Positions 36,227 to 48,587 of a DNA stretch of 64,000 bases are shown in pieces (position 1 is the stretch's first letter; each line of letters begins with the position of its first letter). The stretch lies in contig CM062817.1 in the NCBI GenBank assembly GCA_031772625.1, positions 946,800,327-946,864,326 on the forward strand, written 5' to 3'. Source of the DNA: Pinus tabuliformis (Eukaryota; Streptophyta; Pinopsida; Pinales; Pinaceae). Made by a program: the position numbers and the translations under genes. The notes under the pieces were generated by a model. That model was given only the letters and a program-made list of their open reading frames with translations. It was not told where the DNA came from and made no database searches.

Positions 36227-37299
36227 CTAATCCTTCTTTTGCATCAACACTGGAGCCAAATTGTGCTCAGATGCAAATGAAAATATAATAAAATTATGAG
36301 TATAATCGGGACTGATCAAGACAAGGGCTGTGGTAAAAGTAAGATTTACCAAGTTGAAGGATTTCATGGCATCTTCTATCGATTTCACAGTGTTGTCCTT
36401 CTTCAACATATTAGTTAACTCACACAAATTCTCAGCCAAATTTGGTATAAATTTGCGTAAGAAGTTCATCTTACTGTTGAAGGCTTGAATCTCCTTTTTG
36501 TTGCACGGAAAGTCTATTTGCTGGATTGCCTCGACCCTAGAAGGATCAATGTGAATACCATCTTTGGAAATTATATGGGCGAGGAGTTTACCTTCCTCCA
36601 TGGAAAAAAGACTCTTATTGGGATTTAAACAAATCCCGATCTCCCTTCATTTCTGAAAAACAATCCTCAGGTGGTGTAAATGGTCATAATTAGAACCAAA
36701 AGATATTGTCAAGTCATCTAAATAAACCACCAAGAAAGAATCCTTCTTGTTAACGAAATCTATATCCATGGCCCGCTGAAAAGTGGCCCTGGCATTCTTC
36801 AGCCCAAATGGCATCTTGGCATACTAAAAAGTACCCCATGGTGTTGTGAAGGTAGTTTTGTCTTAGTGTTTTTTGTGCACCAAGATCTGATTGTAACCTG
36901 AGTAGCCATCTAGTAGCATCATATGTGATGCTCTAACTACTCTTAGCAGAATATGGTCCATCTTAGGAAGAGGATAGTTATCTTTCAGGGACACTTTATT
37001 TAGGTTCGGAAAATCAATACACAATCTTATCTCTTTGGTCTTTTTTCATACCAGGACTAGGTTTGAAACCCAATCAGAGAATCTAATCAATACAATGATA
37101 CCAACTTTAAAAATCTATTTACTTCTTTCTCGATGGATGGAAGCAGCTTTGGATTGATCCTCCTCAAAAATTTTCTAAAGGTTTCTTGATCTTGCTTGAT
37201 AGGAATGGTATGCTGAATGATGCTATTTTCATATACTTTCAAATTTGAGTAATCCCACACAAAAACATCAGAAAATTTAGAAACCAACTTAACATACAT
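36227..37299 (-). pseudogene. C reverse transcriptase
   Basis: The N-terminal part, 37087-37299, shows VSKFSDVFVWDYSNLKVYEN and IKQDQETFRKFLRRINPKLL. Fingers and palm follow across about 36600-37080, including a catalytic L-D-D region at about 36705-36730. The thumb, 36227-36601, shows GIHIDPSRVEAIQQIDFPCN and PDYTHNFIIFSFASEHNLAP. Broken. Confidence 0.8.
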
Positions 37300-37729
37300 A
37301 GCCTTTGATTTTAAAGATAATGTTGTCGATAGCTTAACAAGCTTTGGCTAGTCTGTTGTTCCAATGTTTACATCTTCAACTTCTTTGTCAATAGGAACCA
37401 ATGCTGGTTTTCTCACCACATCATCTTGATCAAATAACTCCTCTAAGGTATAAGACCTCTAGGAATAACATTATCCTTTAGCTATAAAACATCCATCTGA
37501 TTTACCTCAACGTCTTGTTCATCAGAATCGTAAATATCATCAGTGAAAGCATTCTTAAACATCCCTTCATTCTACAAAAAGGAATTACTTTCATTGTCAT
37601 CCTAGAAAACTTGCCAATATATCAGATTATCAAGAAAAATAGGCCTATGTTTGACATGAATTTCAAATTTATTGCTAGAATTCATTGGAATTTTCAAATT
37701 GCTCGCTGTTGTAGCAAGTGAATAAGAAA

Positions 37730-38089
37730 TTATTTTTGACTTCTCAGCACCACTATCAATGTGTATTCTAGAAACATTTTCAAGATATCCAGGATTGTGT
37801 TCCTATAAGCTCTCATCCACGGATGCTTTGCTTGATATTCTCCTTTGACTTGTTTAATCGCTAGCTCTATATCACCATAAACATAAATCCTTTTCACACC
37901 TAGCTTCTTTAAAATCTTTAGACATGTAATCAGTGCCTCATACTCTGCTTCATTATTAGAGCAATTGAAATCTAATTTATAGGAACATACTCTAACAATA
38001 GATGGGACTTTGTCTGGCTGAAAAATAGGACTTCGAATCCAAATTCTAGTACCTGCACTATCTTTACCCAAAGCACCATCAAAATCCAT
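37730..38089 (-). pseudogene. C additional archaeal-type RNase H
   Basis: The stretch shows the archaeal-type RNase H pattern: MDFDGALGKDSAGTRIWI, NCSNNEAEYEALITCLKI, then VYGDIELAIKQVKGEYQAKH and RAYRNTILDIL. The D...NNEAEYEAL...GD order carries the acidic metal-binding residues. An extra RNase H like this marks the Tat lineage. Here it lies upstream of RT, between protease and RT. Broken element. Confidence 0.8.
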
Positions 38090-38499
38090 GCTCCAATGGT
38101 CGTCTTCATCTTCCAGATGTTGGAATTCTACTTTAGTTTTGATCTTACCTTTGCTGGTTGCTTCATTTTTCTACTCTTCAATGACTTTCTACTCATGTGG
38201 AGCCTGCTCAGAAGGAATTGCCATATTTTTCTTTTCTTGATTAAGAACTACTCCAAACCTCTCAGAAATTTCTGGTACATCATCTACTTCTACAAGTTGA
38301 ATATCTACATCATTCAATCCACTATCAGTGTAAAAAATAAAAGACTCTAAATCTGTATGCACAACATTTATTAGATGATTTATGGGCTTCTCTTTACTAG
38401 TGATCATATATTTCATTTTCTTTTCCTAGTACAACTTCCTCAATTGACTGAAAACAAGGATTGTATCATAAGAGAAGTCAAGTTGGAAAGTGCCTTTGA

Positions 38500-38971
38500 G
38501 TTTGGCTCCCCATGATCTAGACAACAACATACCAAATCAAGGTGGTATATCAACTACTACCATGTCCATCAAGGAATTCTTGGATGGGATTTGATATAAG
38601 GAAACCACCAAATATTTTATCAGACTAATGCAGCGAACTGTACCAGAATCAAATGAGTACAAATCATGATATTTTCACGTAATATCCAAGCCCATATTTT
38701 CCATGATGGCCTTGGGCATCAGATTATGGGAAGCTCTAAAATAAAGCATAGCATTATGAACAATATACTCATGCAGTCTCAGACTCAAATAAAAGGGCAG
38801 GACTTTGCTATCTTCTAGCTGACCTTCTATAGCTGGACCAAAAATAAGTTCAGGGTGATCATCCTCAACATTCACCATGTTGGACAAAGTATCAATTTGT
38901 AGTATTGTAGACACATGGTACTTGTAATGGCTATTCTTAACAAGCTTGGTCAAAGGAATGGACACTTTCAA
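38500..38971 (-). pseudogene. C protease region
   Basis: VSIPLTKLVKNSHYKYHVST, VLPFYLSLRLHEYIVHNAML and ASHNLMPKAIMENMGLDIT follow the pattern of Tat-like aspartic proteases and their lead-in. Confidence 0.65.
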
Positions 38972-39625
38972 TTTAGCAATTTCACTTTCTAAATTAAAAG
39001 ATGTGACTTTTTCTACCTCTTTGACACCAATTTCCCTCTTATCCGTTTGCTCCTTTGTTGCACTATCCTTTCTCTGATTGTCTTTCTCCTTTGTAGCTGT
39101 ACTTGTTGATGGATGATTTACTTTGCTAGGATTCTAATCAGTAAGCTCCTTTCCCTTTTTCTGATTGTTTGAGGGATCATTCTTCGATTGAACATCCTTC
39201 TTTTTCTGAATAGGATATTGTCTCTATTGTGTGCTCAAAGGATTCATGTAAAAACACTAATAATCATCAGATTCGGCCTCTAAAACAACATCATTTGCCA
39301 AGATGTAGTCCTCATCCTTTAGAGTGTCGGATCTTCATGCATACTCCTCATATTTGGTCAAAAATATAGGCATACCATTATCAGTGAAGAAGTGATTTTT
39401 TTCAATTACCAGATCTTCCTCCTCTTATTCTTCCACTCCTTGAAAATAATACTGTTGTAAGGGAGTTCTGATATGCTATTTTTGTTGTGCTAGTTCTTCC
39501 GGTGCTTTCTTCTCTCTTTTCTTGATTTAGAATTGGGGCTATTGTTACCCTCTAAAGTTTGGGTTCTGGATCTGTAGTTTAGGTCTATTTGTGATGGAAA
39601 ACCAGTCAACCATCCATTCCATTGT
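38972..39625 (-). other. C gag-protease linker
   Basis: Worn minus-strand coding sequence, lysine-rich near 39000-39200. No knuckle could be recognised. Confidence 0.45.
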
Positions 39626-40468
39626 TTAAATCAATGTATCCATTTTTACATCTGAAGTAGATGCTTCTTCTTTCACGGTCACTCTTTTCTTTGATCTCAT
39701 TCTTGCTCTTTTGGCTAGCAAGTTCACTTCTATGCTCACGACATTCTTTTGCATGTATTCTAGAGTTGTAGGATCACATTCATGCAATTGATATGTCATA
39801 TCGACATCAAATCCATCTGGAAACTTAAGCTTAGCCAATCCCTCTGGTTGTTTGATATTTGCAGGGATAGCATTATGCACTGCATTAAATCTTACAAAAT
39901 AGCCTTGCACACTCTCGCCAACATTTCTTTCGATGTTTTCATATTCAAATAAAAATATGAAGGGGATTCTTCTCCACCACCCACCGATCTAGAAACTGCT
40001 TATGGAGGATGGGAAGAGTAGTGACAGAAGCTGCTGGTAGGGCTCTGAACCATTTCCGAATTTCTCCTCCAAAACTTTGTACAAACAGCCTCATCATCAC
40101 ATCTTCAATTTCAACTTCATGGAGGCTAAAGTAATCATTCATCATGTCTACGTTCTGTTGAGGTGTGATGGTTTGGGTGTCGTCAAAGAAAGGTATTTTT
40201 TTTCATAATCAGGGGGCATGGCACCAGGACTTTGAGGAAAAACAAGGGGTGCATATCGGGTAGCCATAACTCGAGGCGTGGAAGGTGGTGGATTTAAAAC
40301 AAGGATTGGTATATTTGGTATGCTCAAAGGGGGGATTAACGATAGCTTGAGTGGTGTGAACAATCTGTGAAGAAGAAGGTAGAGGGTGAGAGATAGTTTT
40401 AGTGATAATAGATGAAAAGGAGGTATTTCGAAAATCAAAAGATGGCCTATGAGTCTTATTTTGTACAT
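39626..40468 (-). pseudogene. C gag
   Basis: Minus strand 39945-40145 carries the gag core: VMMRLFVQSFGGEIRKWFRA then LHKQFLDRWVVEKN. 39626-39910 continues with QGYFVRFNAVHNAIP and a basic segment RARMRSKKR. The proline-rich N-part lies at 40148-40468. Broken. Confidence 0.75.
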
Positions 40469-40983
40469 AAGTGTTTAAGTTTGCAGAGAGGTTCTACAAA
40501 TGATCAAGAGTGTGAATAAGACATGACCCTAATTTATTGTGTAAAAAAAAGTCTTCAACGGGTTTATAAAGAGATATAGAGGAATCAACAATTGTCTGAT
40601 GAATCCAACTTAAGGATTTACTATGAAATAAACTATGCTCAAAATTAATATCAAACTCAATGTCTTACAAAGTGTCTAACCTTCCCAGGAGTGAATTAAG
40701 TCGAGGAATGAAATCCTCACTTGATTGTTCTCTAGCTAAACAAGATTTATCTGTAGATTTCTTAGATTTTCACCCGATTTTATGAGGATCATTGACAATG
40801 GTTGGAGGATTCAGATCTGGATTGGATCTGGTGTACTTTCGGGAAGCCAATATGTCTAATTTTGAAATTTTATATATTACTTTACAACTTTCCAATTCAG
40901 CCTATTAAATTCTAAAACTCATCATCCACAAGCTTAAGAATTCAAATGAAACATCTTACTGGGGTTGTTAATTTCTGATCTCT
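40469..40983 (-). other. C leader
   Basis: About 0.5 kb between gag and the primer site; no domain recognised. Confidence 0.5.
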
Positions 40984-41004
40984 CCTTCCCCATTATGGTC
41001 GCCA
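40984..41004 (-). promoter_or_regulatory. C primer-binding-like site
   Basis: On the minus strand TGGCGACCATAATGGGG follows the LTR end ...GGTGATAACA after three bases. The TGGCG start is the kind seen in Tat/Athila elements. Confidence 0.65.
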
Positions 41005-42599
41005 CTATGTTATCACCTAGATTGAACCTCAGGCTGAAGGAAGGCAATGCCAAGGTAACCACAAACCATGCTTAGCCAAGTAGCTAGCCCTACTAGGCCA
41101 GGAGATAGGATCTCTCCATAAGGATCTCAACAAAGATGATTGGATCAAGAAAATCATACTAGGCTAGGTATAGTAGCATAATGTTTCATATGATTTTGAA
41201 GGGTTTTGCTGGATCAAGAGGAGCTAAATAGTTAGGGAAAGGAAATTAGGTCAAAATTATAGGGTTTTTGATGGGGCAAGGTAGGAATAAGGCTCAACAT
41301 TCTAGGGTTTCATGGGTGAGATGATTCAAGATAGGTCAGGAGCTATAAAGAGCATGTAAGCAACATGGATTCTTCCTAAACTAAAGAAAACATAGACTGT
41401 GAATATTTTCCCAAAACAAAGCATAAATATTATGGATTTTGCCTATCAACTTGAAAACACCCACGTAAAGAGTATGAAATGATGAAGTGGAGTCAAAAAT
41501 ACATTTTAACACATGAAAACATAAGAAAAACTGAATTGAACATCATGCGACATGGATCCCAAAGAAATAACTGCAACTTTTCATTAATCTCCTACTAAAA
41601 CTGACACAAAATGATGTCTACTCAAAGCATAAGGATCCAACTGAGTCAGACCCTTTAAAATGAGAAAGAAGAAGAATATATGGACATTGATTCAACCTCC
41701 TCCCATCCTTAGGGGTTCAATCCCTAGGATGAGGAACTAATCCATCAAAGACTGAACAAGAAACTAGAATCTAGGCAACCTAACAACTTGCCTCTAAAAG
41801 GGAGGAAACTGATTTATTTGTCCTGAAGATAAATTTTGATATAATGAATCTACATTCTAGTAAATATTATCCATCCTAGTTGCATGCCTAGTTACCATTC
41901 ACATTAGTAAAAACATCATTCATGAGAGAAAACTCAAAATTATAGTCATGGCACAGTGAAGTGAAATTTTAGGATAAAATTGCCCTATGCACAGTGCCCA
42001 AGCTCTATGCACAAGGCTTTTTGCAGGGCCACTTTGGAGGCCGTCCCGGTGTCCCAATTGGGCCTAAAATAGGTTGTTCAAAATATCTTCAAGTATAATT
42101 TCCAGAACATCTTCAATTGTTTCATTTGGAGTTCATTTGGCGCCTCAAAAACTGATTCTCCCAAGGCTGCTTCTATGGCTCAAAAAGAAGGCAGAGAGGT
42201 CAATTTTGGGTGGCTTTTGACCTTTTGGTTGACCAGTTCGGCTCCAAAATCTTAGAAAATTCACAGGGCACATGTACTTATCATTGTGAATCCAAAAATT
42301 CTAACCATTTCCTCATCGGCGGCCCATAGGAAAAGTGTAGCACCTGTGGCGCTGCACATAGAGCCAAAATTTTTGTGTCCAAAATTGCTAAATTCTTCAA
42401 AAGGAAAGAACTCTTAAAAACTTACTCAAAATTTGTGGAGAACACAACCATCAAGTGTCTTGGTTAGACAAGGAAGCCTCAGCAAGAAACCTAAGCCTAT
42501 CACCCTCCTATTTTCCTTTGAGTGCTTGTTTTAACCTTTACTTCATTTGCTTGACCCTTATGTTGCAAATCTTGTTCTGGATCCTGTAATAGCGAGCCA

Positions 42600-44160
42600 T
42601 GTGCGTGATGATTTGATTGTCCCTATTGGCCTTTTTTAGAAGTCTCTCCCAATGAAAATTGACCCTATCAAGCCAATTTTATCTATCCTCCTCAATCTCC
42701 TTCTCAAGTCTTTGTTTTGTAGTCAAGGTGGCTCGGGTTTCTTCGTCTTACATTACTGACTTGCCTTTGTCACCTTGCCTCTTTGCTTTGAGAAGTTGCA
42801 GCTCCATGAGGAATTTTTTTCACTTAGCTACTTGATCTCTTGATCAAGGCATGAAATGAAATACTTAGCTCTCGCCAAGTTGTCCATCAGTGCTTGGATC
42901 TGTGCACCTTTTTCCCTTATGGTTATATTTTCATTTGTTGCCTCATATTGAGACTCCAAGTCAACTATCTCAATGCCATGATGGATGTGTGGCTGCTATG
43001 ATTCATCATCTTCCATCAAATCATACTCACTTTCCTCTTCATCACTGAGGCTTTCCTCCAACATCTTTTCCTTCCCTTTATGCAACTGCTGCACCTGTTG
43101 TACCTGTTGTGTTGATGAAGAAGGCAAAGGCCCTTCCACATTTTGTGGAGCAAGCATTTGCCTATGAGTTGATGAAGAAGGAAAGGCCCCTTTCACATCA
43201 AGTGGAGTAAACACTTGCCTATCCAATGAAAACAACTTTCTAGCCCCTCTTCGATATGTTTTGTAGGCGATGGCTTCTAAACAACTCTAGTGTCTTTAGC
43301 CTTCTCACTTTTTTTTACTTTGGCACTGCTGGAGGGCCTTTCTACTTCTTGGGGCACCAGTGGAGGAATCTGAGGACCATTGAAGATGTCATTGGAAATA
43401 AATGTATCCCAGGAGATGTTGAGGATGATGAGATGATGTAGCACAATCATCTTAATCAAGCAGTAGTGATAGATACTACTCAATTGCTAGGGGTATGGCT
43501 ATTTTTGTACACTATAAGTGATCTTCTCAATGTTCCTGAATAAGAAATACAGGATGTTCAACATTTTCAATCTTGTGAAGTTCATAAGAAGCCTAATATG
43601 ATAGTTGTACAATCTAGAAAATCTATCCTCACATGTAAAATACTTCATAATGATCCTCATCATAGGAGCATAGTTGTCTTCAAGGAACTTGAAAGGAAAG
43701 GTCCTATTCTTTTCATTCTTGTACCTGGATTTGATGCATGGCTCTTACTAGTTCTCATCCAAATATTGTGCCTTATACCATTTTCCCCCCACATTTGGAA
43801 TCCTTGTAGCATCAACAATGATGGAGGATGAAACTATAAATGTCACCCTGGCAAGAGTTACCTTGTTATCACAGAGATTGGCTACAAAAAGCCTGGTCAA
43901 CTCAAGATGATGTTAAACTCTTTCTACCTGCTCACAAAACTCATAACACCCTAGATGCCTAAAACAAGAGACAGTTATATGAGAAGCCTGTACCTATTTG
44001 ATGTTTGATGGTTCCTTTCTCGTAATTCTACCTCACTTATGTGTTTTTCTTTGATGTTGAGGCTCATCTCCCAAGCTTTCACTACCACTGTTTTCCTCCT
44101 CCTCATAATCTCCATCCTCTCTGTCCATGTTTGTTGAATTTTGAAGCTTTGAAACCCTAT
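42600..44160 (-). pseudogene. Second copy of the C LTR reading-frame region
   Basis: Homologous to 25500-27188. Open stretches at 42996-43235 (with LHKGKEKMLEESLSDEEESE) and 43277-43483 (with SSIYHYCLIKMIVLHHLIIL) match the other LTR. Broken, with several breaks. Confidence 0.7.
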
Positions 44161-44320
44161 AGAAGGTAATCAAGAAGTGAGTTATGGTGAATAGGGATAG
44201 GGGAAGGAGAGAGGACCTTATGTGATGTAGGATTAGATATATATGATATGAGAGTGAGAAGGAGGGTAGTTTTGGTAGGGACTGTTTAGTAAATAGGGTT
44301 TTAAGGATTTTGTTTTGGGG

Positions 44321-44566
44321 ATTAGGGTATAAAGGATATTTGGAGGGGCTTCTTTGAGGGAATTAGGGTATAAGGGATATGTGGAGGGGTTTTCTTAAGG
44401 GAAATCGGGTATAAGGGATAGGTGGAGGTATTTGTTTGAGGGAATTAGGGTATAAGGGTTAGGTGGAGGGATTTTTTTGAGGGAACTAGGGTATAAGGGA
44501 TAGCTGGAGGGATTTGTATGAGGGAATTAGGGTATAAGGGATAGGTGGAGGGATTTTTAGTCAACC
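44321..44566. repeat. 41-bp minisatellite, six units, in C 5' LTR
   Basis: Unit starts at 44321, 44362, 44403, 44444, 44485 and 44526: six units, 41 bp apart, as in the other LTR. Confidence 0.9.
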
Positions 44567-45677
44567 TAGGGTTTGAAATTTTAAATAGAATACCAACTTC
44601 AAAATCATGAACTGAATGTCGGGAGGATAGTTTAAGGAGTGCACTTGTTTAGAAGTTCTAGGTGGCAAAAGAGCAATTTGGATGATTGATAGGGTGGTTT
44701 TGGGGATTATTGGCCATATGTGCAGTGCCTTGTATAGGTGTGCAATGCTCCTGCTCTATGTGCAACATCGTATAAAATTACACTGGCAAACTGGGCATGA
44801 AAGTGCTCCGGCCCTATGCGCAATGCTCTCTCCTCTATGTGCAACGCTTCCTCTTTGTTCAGCCACCAATTGGCTTTAATTCCCTTCTCTCCTTCAAATT
44901 TTTTCTTTCTCTTTGTCGAATGAATATGATGAATTTGGAAAAGGAATTTGAAATATTATATAGATGGTGATTTTGATTTTTCTTTAAAAAATCTCACTTT
45001 CTAATGTTTTTTGGAACTTTTTCTTTGTCTTCAAATCTCTGTTTAATGTTTTTCTTTCTGTGTCTCTTTTCAAATGGATGATGCTTTGGTTGAACTGATT
45101 TCTTCAATGGTTTCATTTTCTTGCAGCAAGGAGGAATGCTTAGGGTGATTGGGAACACTTATTACGCGAAATGACTTGAGTTACATCAAAAAATATAAAT
45201 CAACTAAAAATACTTTTTTTCATCTCAAAAACATGTCTTTGAGATGAAAATTACATTAATGAAATAATATCTTTGTACAATAACCATGACTTACTAGCAA
45301 TCACTCTTTGTTTATTGTTCATCCTCATACCTTTTATGCCCTTTATTTACACTTGAATCTATGCTTTTGACATTGGAAATGAACCCGAAGACCTAATGGA
45401 AGGACCTTGGAAATGAACACTAGGATCTAATGGAAAGATAGTTGCCTTGACTCTAAAAATAACATAACTGAAACCATAACTGAATCTAACATGGAGATGG
45501 GTCAACAAATGTACCTCATGAGGGAAGATTTGATTTTCTAAGAAGAAGACAACCATCAGTGGACAATTTGACATTACCTAGTGGAATGAACCAAAAATTC
45601 AATATGAGACACCTAAAATGAAAATGAAAAGAGCAGATTTGATCCCTGATGGAAGTATGCATATACTGGCACTAATA

Positions 45678-46377
45678 GTTCGGTGTTTCCTTTACTTCTT
45701 CTTCTAATGGTTATGAGCTAGGCGTTGGAATTTGGAGCAAGTGTTCAATTAAATCATCCTCATCTTGTTGTCCTCCTCCTATGATGGATTCGAATGTATA
45801 AAGTTGGGAAGAATAAAGCTCATCTTCTTCCTCCTCCTCCAACCATAAAGGTAAATCATGTTCTATGGAGGGTTGACCAGGAGGGTATAAGAATAACTGT
45901 TTCGACATATGCCTATTCTTGATGGTGATATTCCAAGATTTGCAGCTAATGTAGGCATTAGTGGTGGCCAAACATGGCCTCCCAAGGATGAGAGGGTAAC
46001 CAGTAAGCTTAGCTTTAGGCTGGAGAACTAGGAAATCTATAGGGTACTCCCAGGAATCAATGGAGACCATCACATCCTCCACAATCCCCTCAGGGGTGAA
46101 TGTCGAACAACCTACAAGCTACAACACTAGTGGTCTTCCATAATGACCCTTGAAGGTTAGTCTTCAGCATGGTGTCCTTGGTCATCACATTGATGGCAGC
46201 CCCAAGATCGTTCAGAGTGTGAGGGACAATGGTGCCATTGACGTGCACATCAACTATAGGGCTTCCAGGGTATATGTATTTTGGACATATTACTTGCCCC
46301 ATTATTAAGGCTGGTAACTGCCCATTGACATTAATGGTAGGGGCATCCTTTTTCTTCTTCCGGGATGCCTTAAGCAC
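45678..46377 (-). pseudogene. D protease region
   Basis: The first 33 bases are D sequence with the right target duplication of C (45678-45682). 46090-46377 shows LPALIMGQVICPKYIYPGSP, then VDVHVNGTIVPHTLNDLGAA and INVMTKDTM, the position of the aspartic protease flap and active site. 45711-46082 shows MEDVMVSIDSWEYPIDFLVL and LTGYPLILGRPCLATTNAYI, the LGRP end of the domain. Broken. Confidence 0.75.
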
Positions 46378-47016
46378 TTCTCCTTAATCAACTTATTGTA
46401 GATAGGAACATCTTTGATTGCCTGGAGAAAGGGGATCTTTCCACATAGACTCTTCAATTCTTCGAAAAGTTCAGTTTCTTCTGGGGTAGGCTGGAGTGGT
46501 TGGGCTAATCATTCAAGAAAGGTTGGATTTCATTCAAGGTTGCTTTCCTCTCTTTCTTCGTCAACCTCCCTATGTGGAGAGAGAGGTTGGTTATCTGGGA
46601 GAATTCTCCTAGATCTTAGGTTGATCTCTTGGATTTCTACAACATAAGCTGGGTATCATGTCTCTCCATTGTAACCTTGTTGATTTTACCTATTGTTTGG
46701 GTCTTTGATTTCATTGGGTAGGCATCTGGGGTTGCCTAGGTGGAGCAAAGTGCAGGAGTTATGGTTGGGTAGGTGGAAGAGGCAATAGGGCTGGAACATT
46801 GTTGACTTGGGGCCACCACCCTTTGGGTGGGGTATTCCACTGGTGTTGTGGATGAATGTAAGGTTGAAATAACTGGCTTTCTGGCTAGGAATGATACTGA
46901 GGTGCATAGGACCAAGGAGGTGGTGTAGACTAGGAAGGTTGAGTAGGGTGTCCCCAATAAGGTATAGTTGTTTTTTGGTTGGGTCTGTAATATGCATGGG
47001 ATGATCCTTGCATACC
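46378..47016 (-). other. D gag-protease linker
   Basis: Worn minus-strand coding sequence rich in P, Q and S; no clear domain. Confidence 0.45.
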
Positions 47017-48050
47017 CTACTGGTATGGTCTAGGCCCAGGAGGTCTCCTTTGGTTGATGTAGCAAAGCTTCTTAGTCACCCCTTCATCTCCTTGATATAC
47101 AACTTTGAGTCCAGGTAAAGAAGGGCACTTGTCTGTGGAGTGGTTTTCTTCATATATTGAGAAAATCTCAATACAGTTCAATGGGCATTCATTCCTAGGA
47201 TGCCTCCTGGTGCATCTAGGACAAAATATGGCCAAAGCTCTCTCTTCTTCCTCTTGCTTCCTTTCAATATTCATGGAATCCGATTGCAAGGCAAGGGTTT
47301 GCAACATCCCACTTTTGAAGTCCTCCAACATAGTTCCAGTTTCACCCTTGATGGATGAGTTAGAAGATGATCTACTGACCATAGGTTGACTACTCCTACC
47401 CTTTTTCCTAGTTGCCCTAGAATGGTTTCTAAAGACAGTCTTGATATCCTCATAGGGTAGTTGGTAGATATCTCCTCCTGCTAATGAATGCAAATTATCT
47501 AGGATATCCTCCCTTACTCCTCTAAGTAGGAACAACTTTAGTGACTCGGGGTCAAGTGTGCACCCGGCCCTTTTGTTAATAAGTTGGAATATTTCTTCAT
47601 AGTTTTCTCGGGATTGATCCTAGCCTATGGTCATCCTAAAAATCTCCTCTTTAGTGTCTTTTGACCTATGGTAGTCCCTATATTTTTTATTAAAGGCCTA
47701 CTGCAACTAAGCCCAAGTTATGATGATATCTTTAGGTAAACCCATGAACCAGCGTAATGCTACATCCTTGAGTGTAGATGGAAACAATTTTAATTTTTGC
47801 TCATCTTTTGTATAGTCATAGGTTCGGAATATAAAAAAAAAAATCAAACAGAAAAGTTTCAGGGTCCTCTATGGTCAAGCCATGGAAATAAGGTAGAGTA
47901 GAGAGGCTTATATTCTTCATTTTAGTTTCCCCATTGGTTTCCCTAATGGGGAAGGCACTCTCAATTCTCTCTCTATTTCCTCTGTCATCTTGGTTTTAAG
48001 TCATTGGTTCAGTAGGAATGGGTTCTTCCTCTTCTTCTTCCCCTATAGCT
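47017..48050 (-). pseudogene. D gag
   Basis: 47017-47535 reads FLLRGVREDILDNLHSLAGG, EDIKTVFRNHSRATRKKGRS, a serine-rich linker and zinc-knuckle-like FCPRCTRRHPRNECPLN followed by a second C..C stretch EENHSTDKCPSLPGL. The gag core continues, worn, to about 48050. Broken. Confidence 0.75.
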
Positions 48051-48562
48051 TGCTAAAATATGTAAGGTTTCACCATTAGTAAAGAATAAACAAGGTTGAC
48101 TGTTGCATGTAGTGGGGGTTTTTGAGAAGAATTTTCTTGAATTATCCCTATTCCTATAAGGCATGAAAGGAAATGCTTTTGGTTTTTGTAAGATTCTTCT
48201 TTAAAGCTAGAAAGTATTGTACAAAAAGGAAATTATTGATTGAATGAAGGCCACTAACAAAAATGAAACTATCTGCTGAATTGAAATTTTTGAATGAAAG
48301 ACTATTGATAGAAAGAAGACTACTTGCAGAATGAAATTGCTTAATTGAATGAAAAACTACTAAAAAGAAGGAAACTACTTGCTGAATTGAAATTCTACTT
48401 GCAAAATGGAAAGGAAAGTAGATAAATGCCAAATGAAAGAAAGAAACTAGATTACTTTTGTAGAAATAAACTAATGGAAAAAAATTGAAGACTAGAAGTA
48501 GAAGAAAAGAAAGTTAGAGGCTAGAAATAGAAGAAGGAGCAATAATCACTCCTACTCTAACA
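48051..48562 (-). repeat. D leader with short imperfect repeats
   Basis: GAAACTACTTGCTGAATTGA-like words recur about every 50 bp at roughly 48264, 48314 and 48370, with smaller pieces around. Non-coding stretch between gag and the primer site. Confidence 0.55.
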
Positions 48563-48582
48563 CCTCCCTAGAAATGACGCCA
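48563..48582 (-). promoter_or_regulatory. D primer-binding-like site
   Basis: The minus strand reads TGGCGTCATTTCTAGGGAGG five bases after the LTR end ...GGCTCATCA. Confidence 0.7.
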
Positions 48583-48587
48583 GAACG

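Larger units (their letters stand above)
16933..45677 (-). mobile_element. Element C: Tat-like Ty3/gypsy element with 4.67-kb LTRs
   Basis: Ends: TGTTATCACC at 16933 and ...GGCACTAATA at 45677, flanked by GTTCA (16928-16932) and GTTCG (45678-45682). The 3' LTR spans 16933-34256 and is split by A and B; without them it is about 4674 bp. The 5' LTR is 41008-45677, 4670 bp. The near-equal lengths strongly support the reading. The internal region is 34257-41007. The minus-strand order is primer site, gag, protease, an extra RNase H, RT, RNase H, integrase. Large LTRs and an additional archaeal-type RNase H are marks of the Tat lineage. LTRs differ by about 12-15% by eye. Broken, with many breaks. 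Confidence 0.85.
41008..45677 (-). repeat. C 5' LTR
   Basis: 4670 bp, TGTTATCACC to ...CACTAATA, uninterrupted. It aligns with the three pieces of the 3' LTR and preserves the target sites of A (near 41110) and B (near 45360). Confidence 0.9.
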
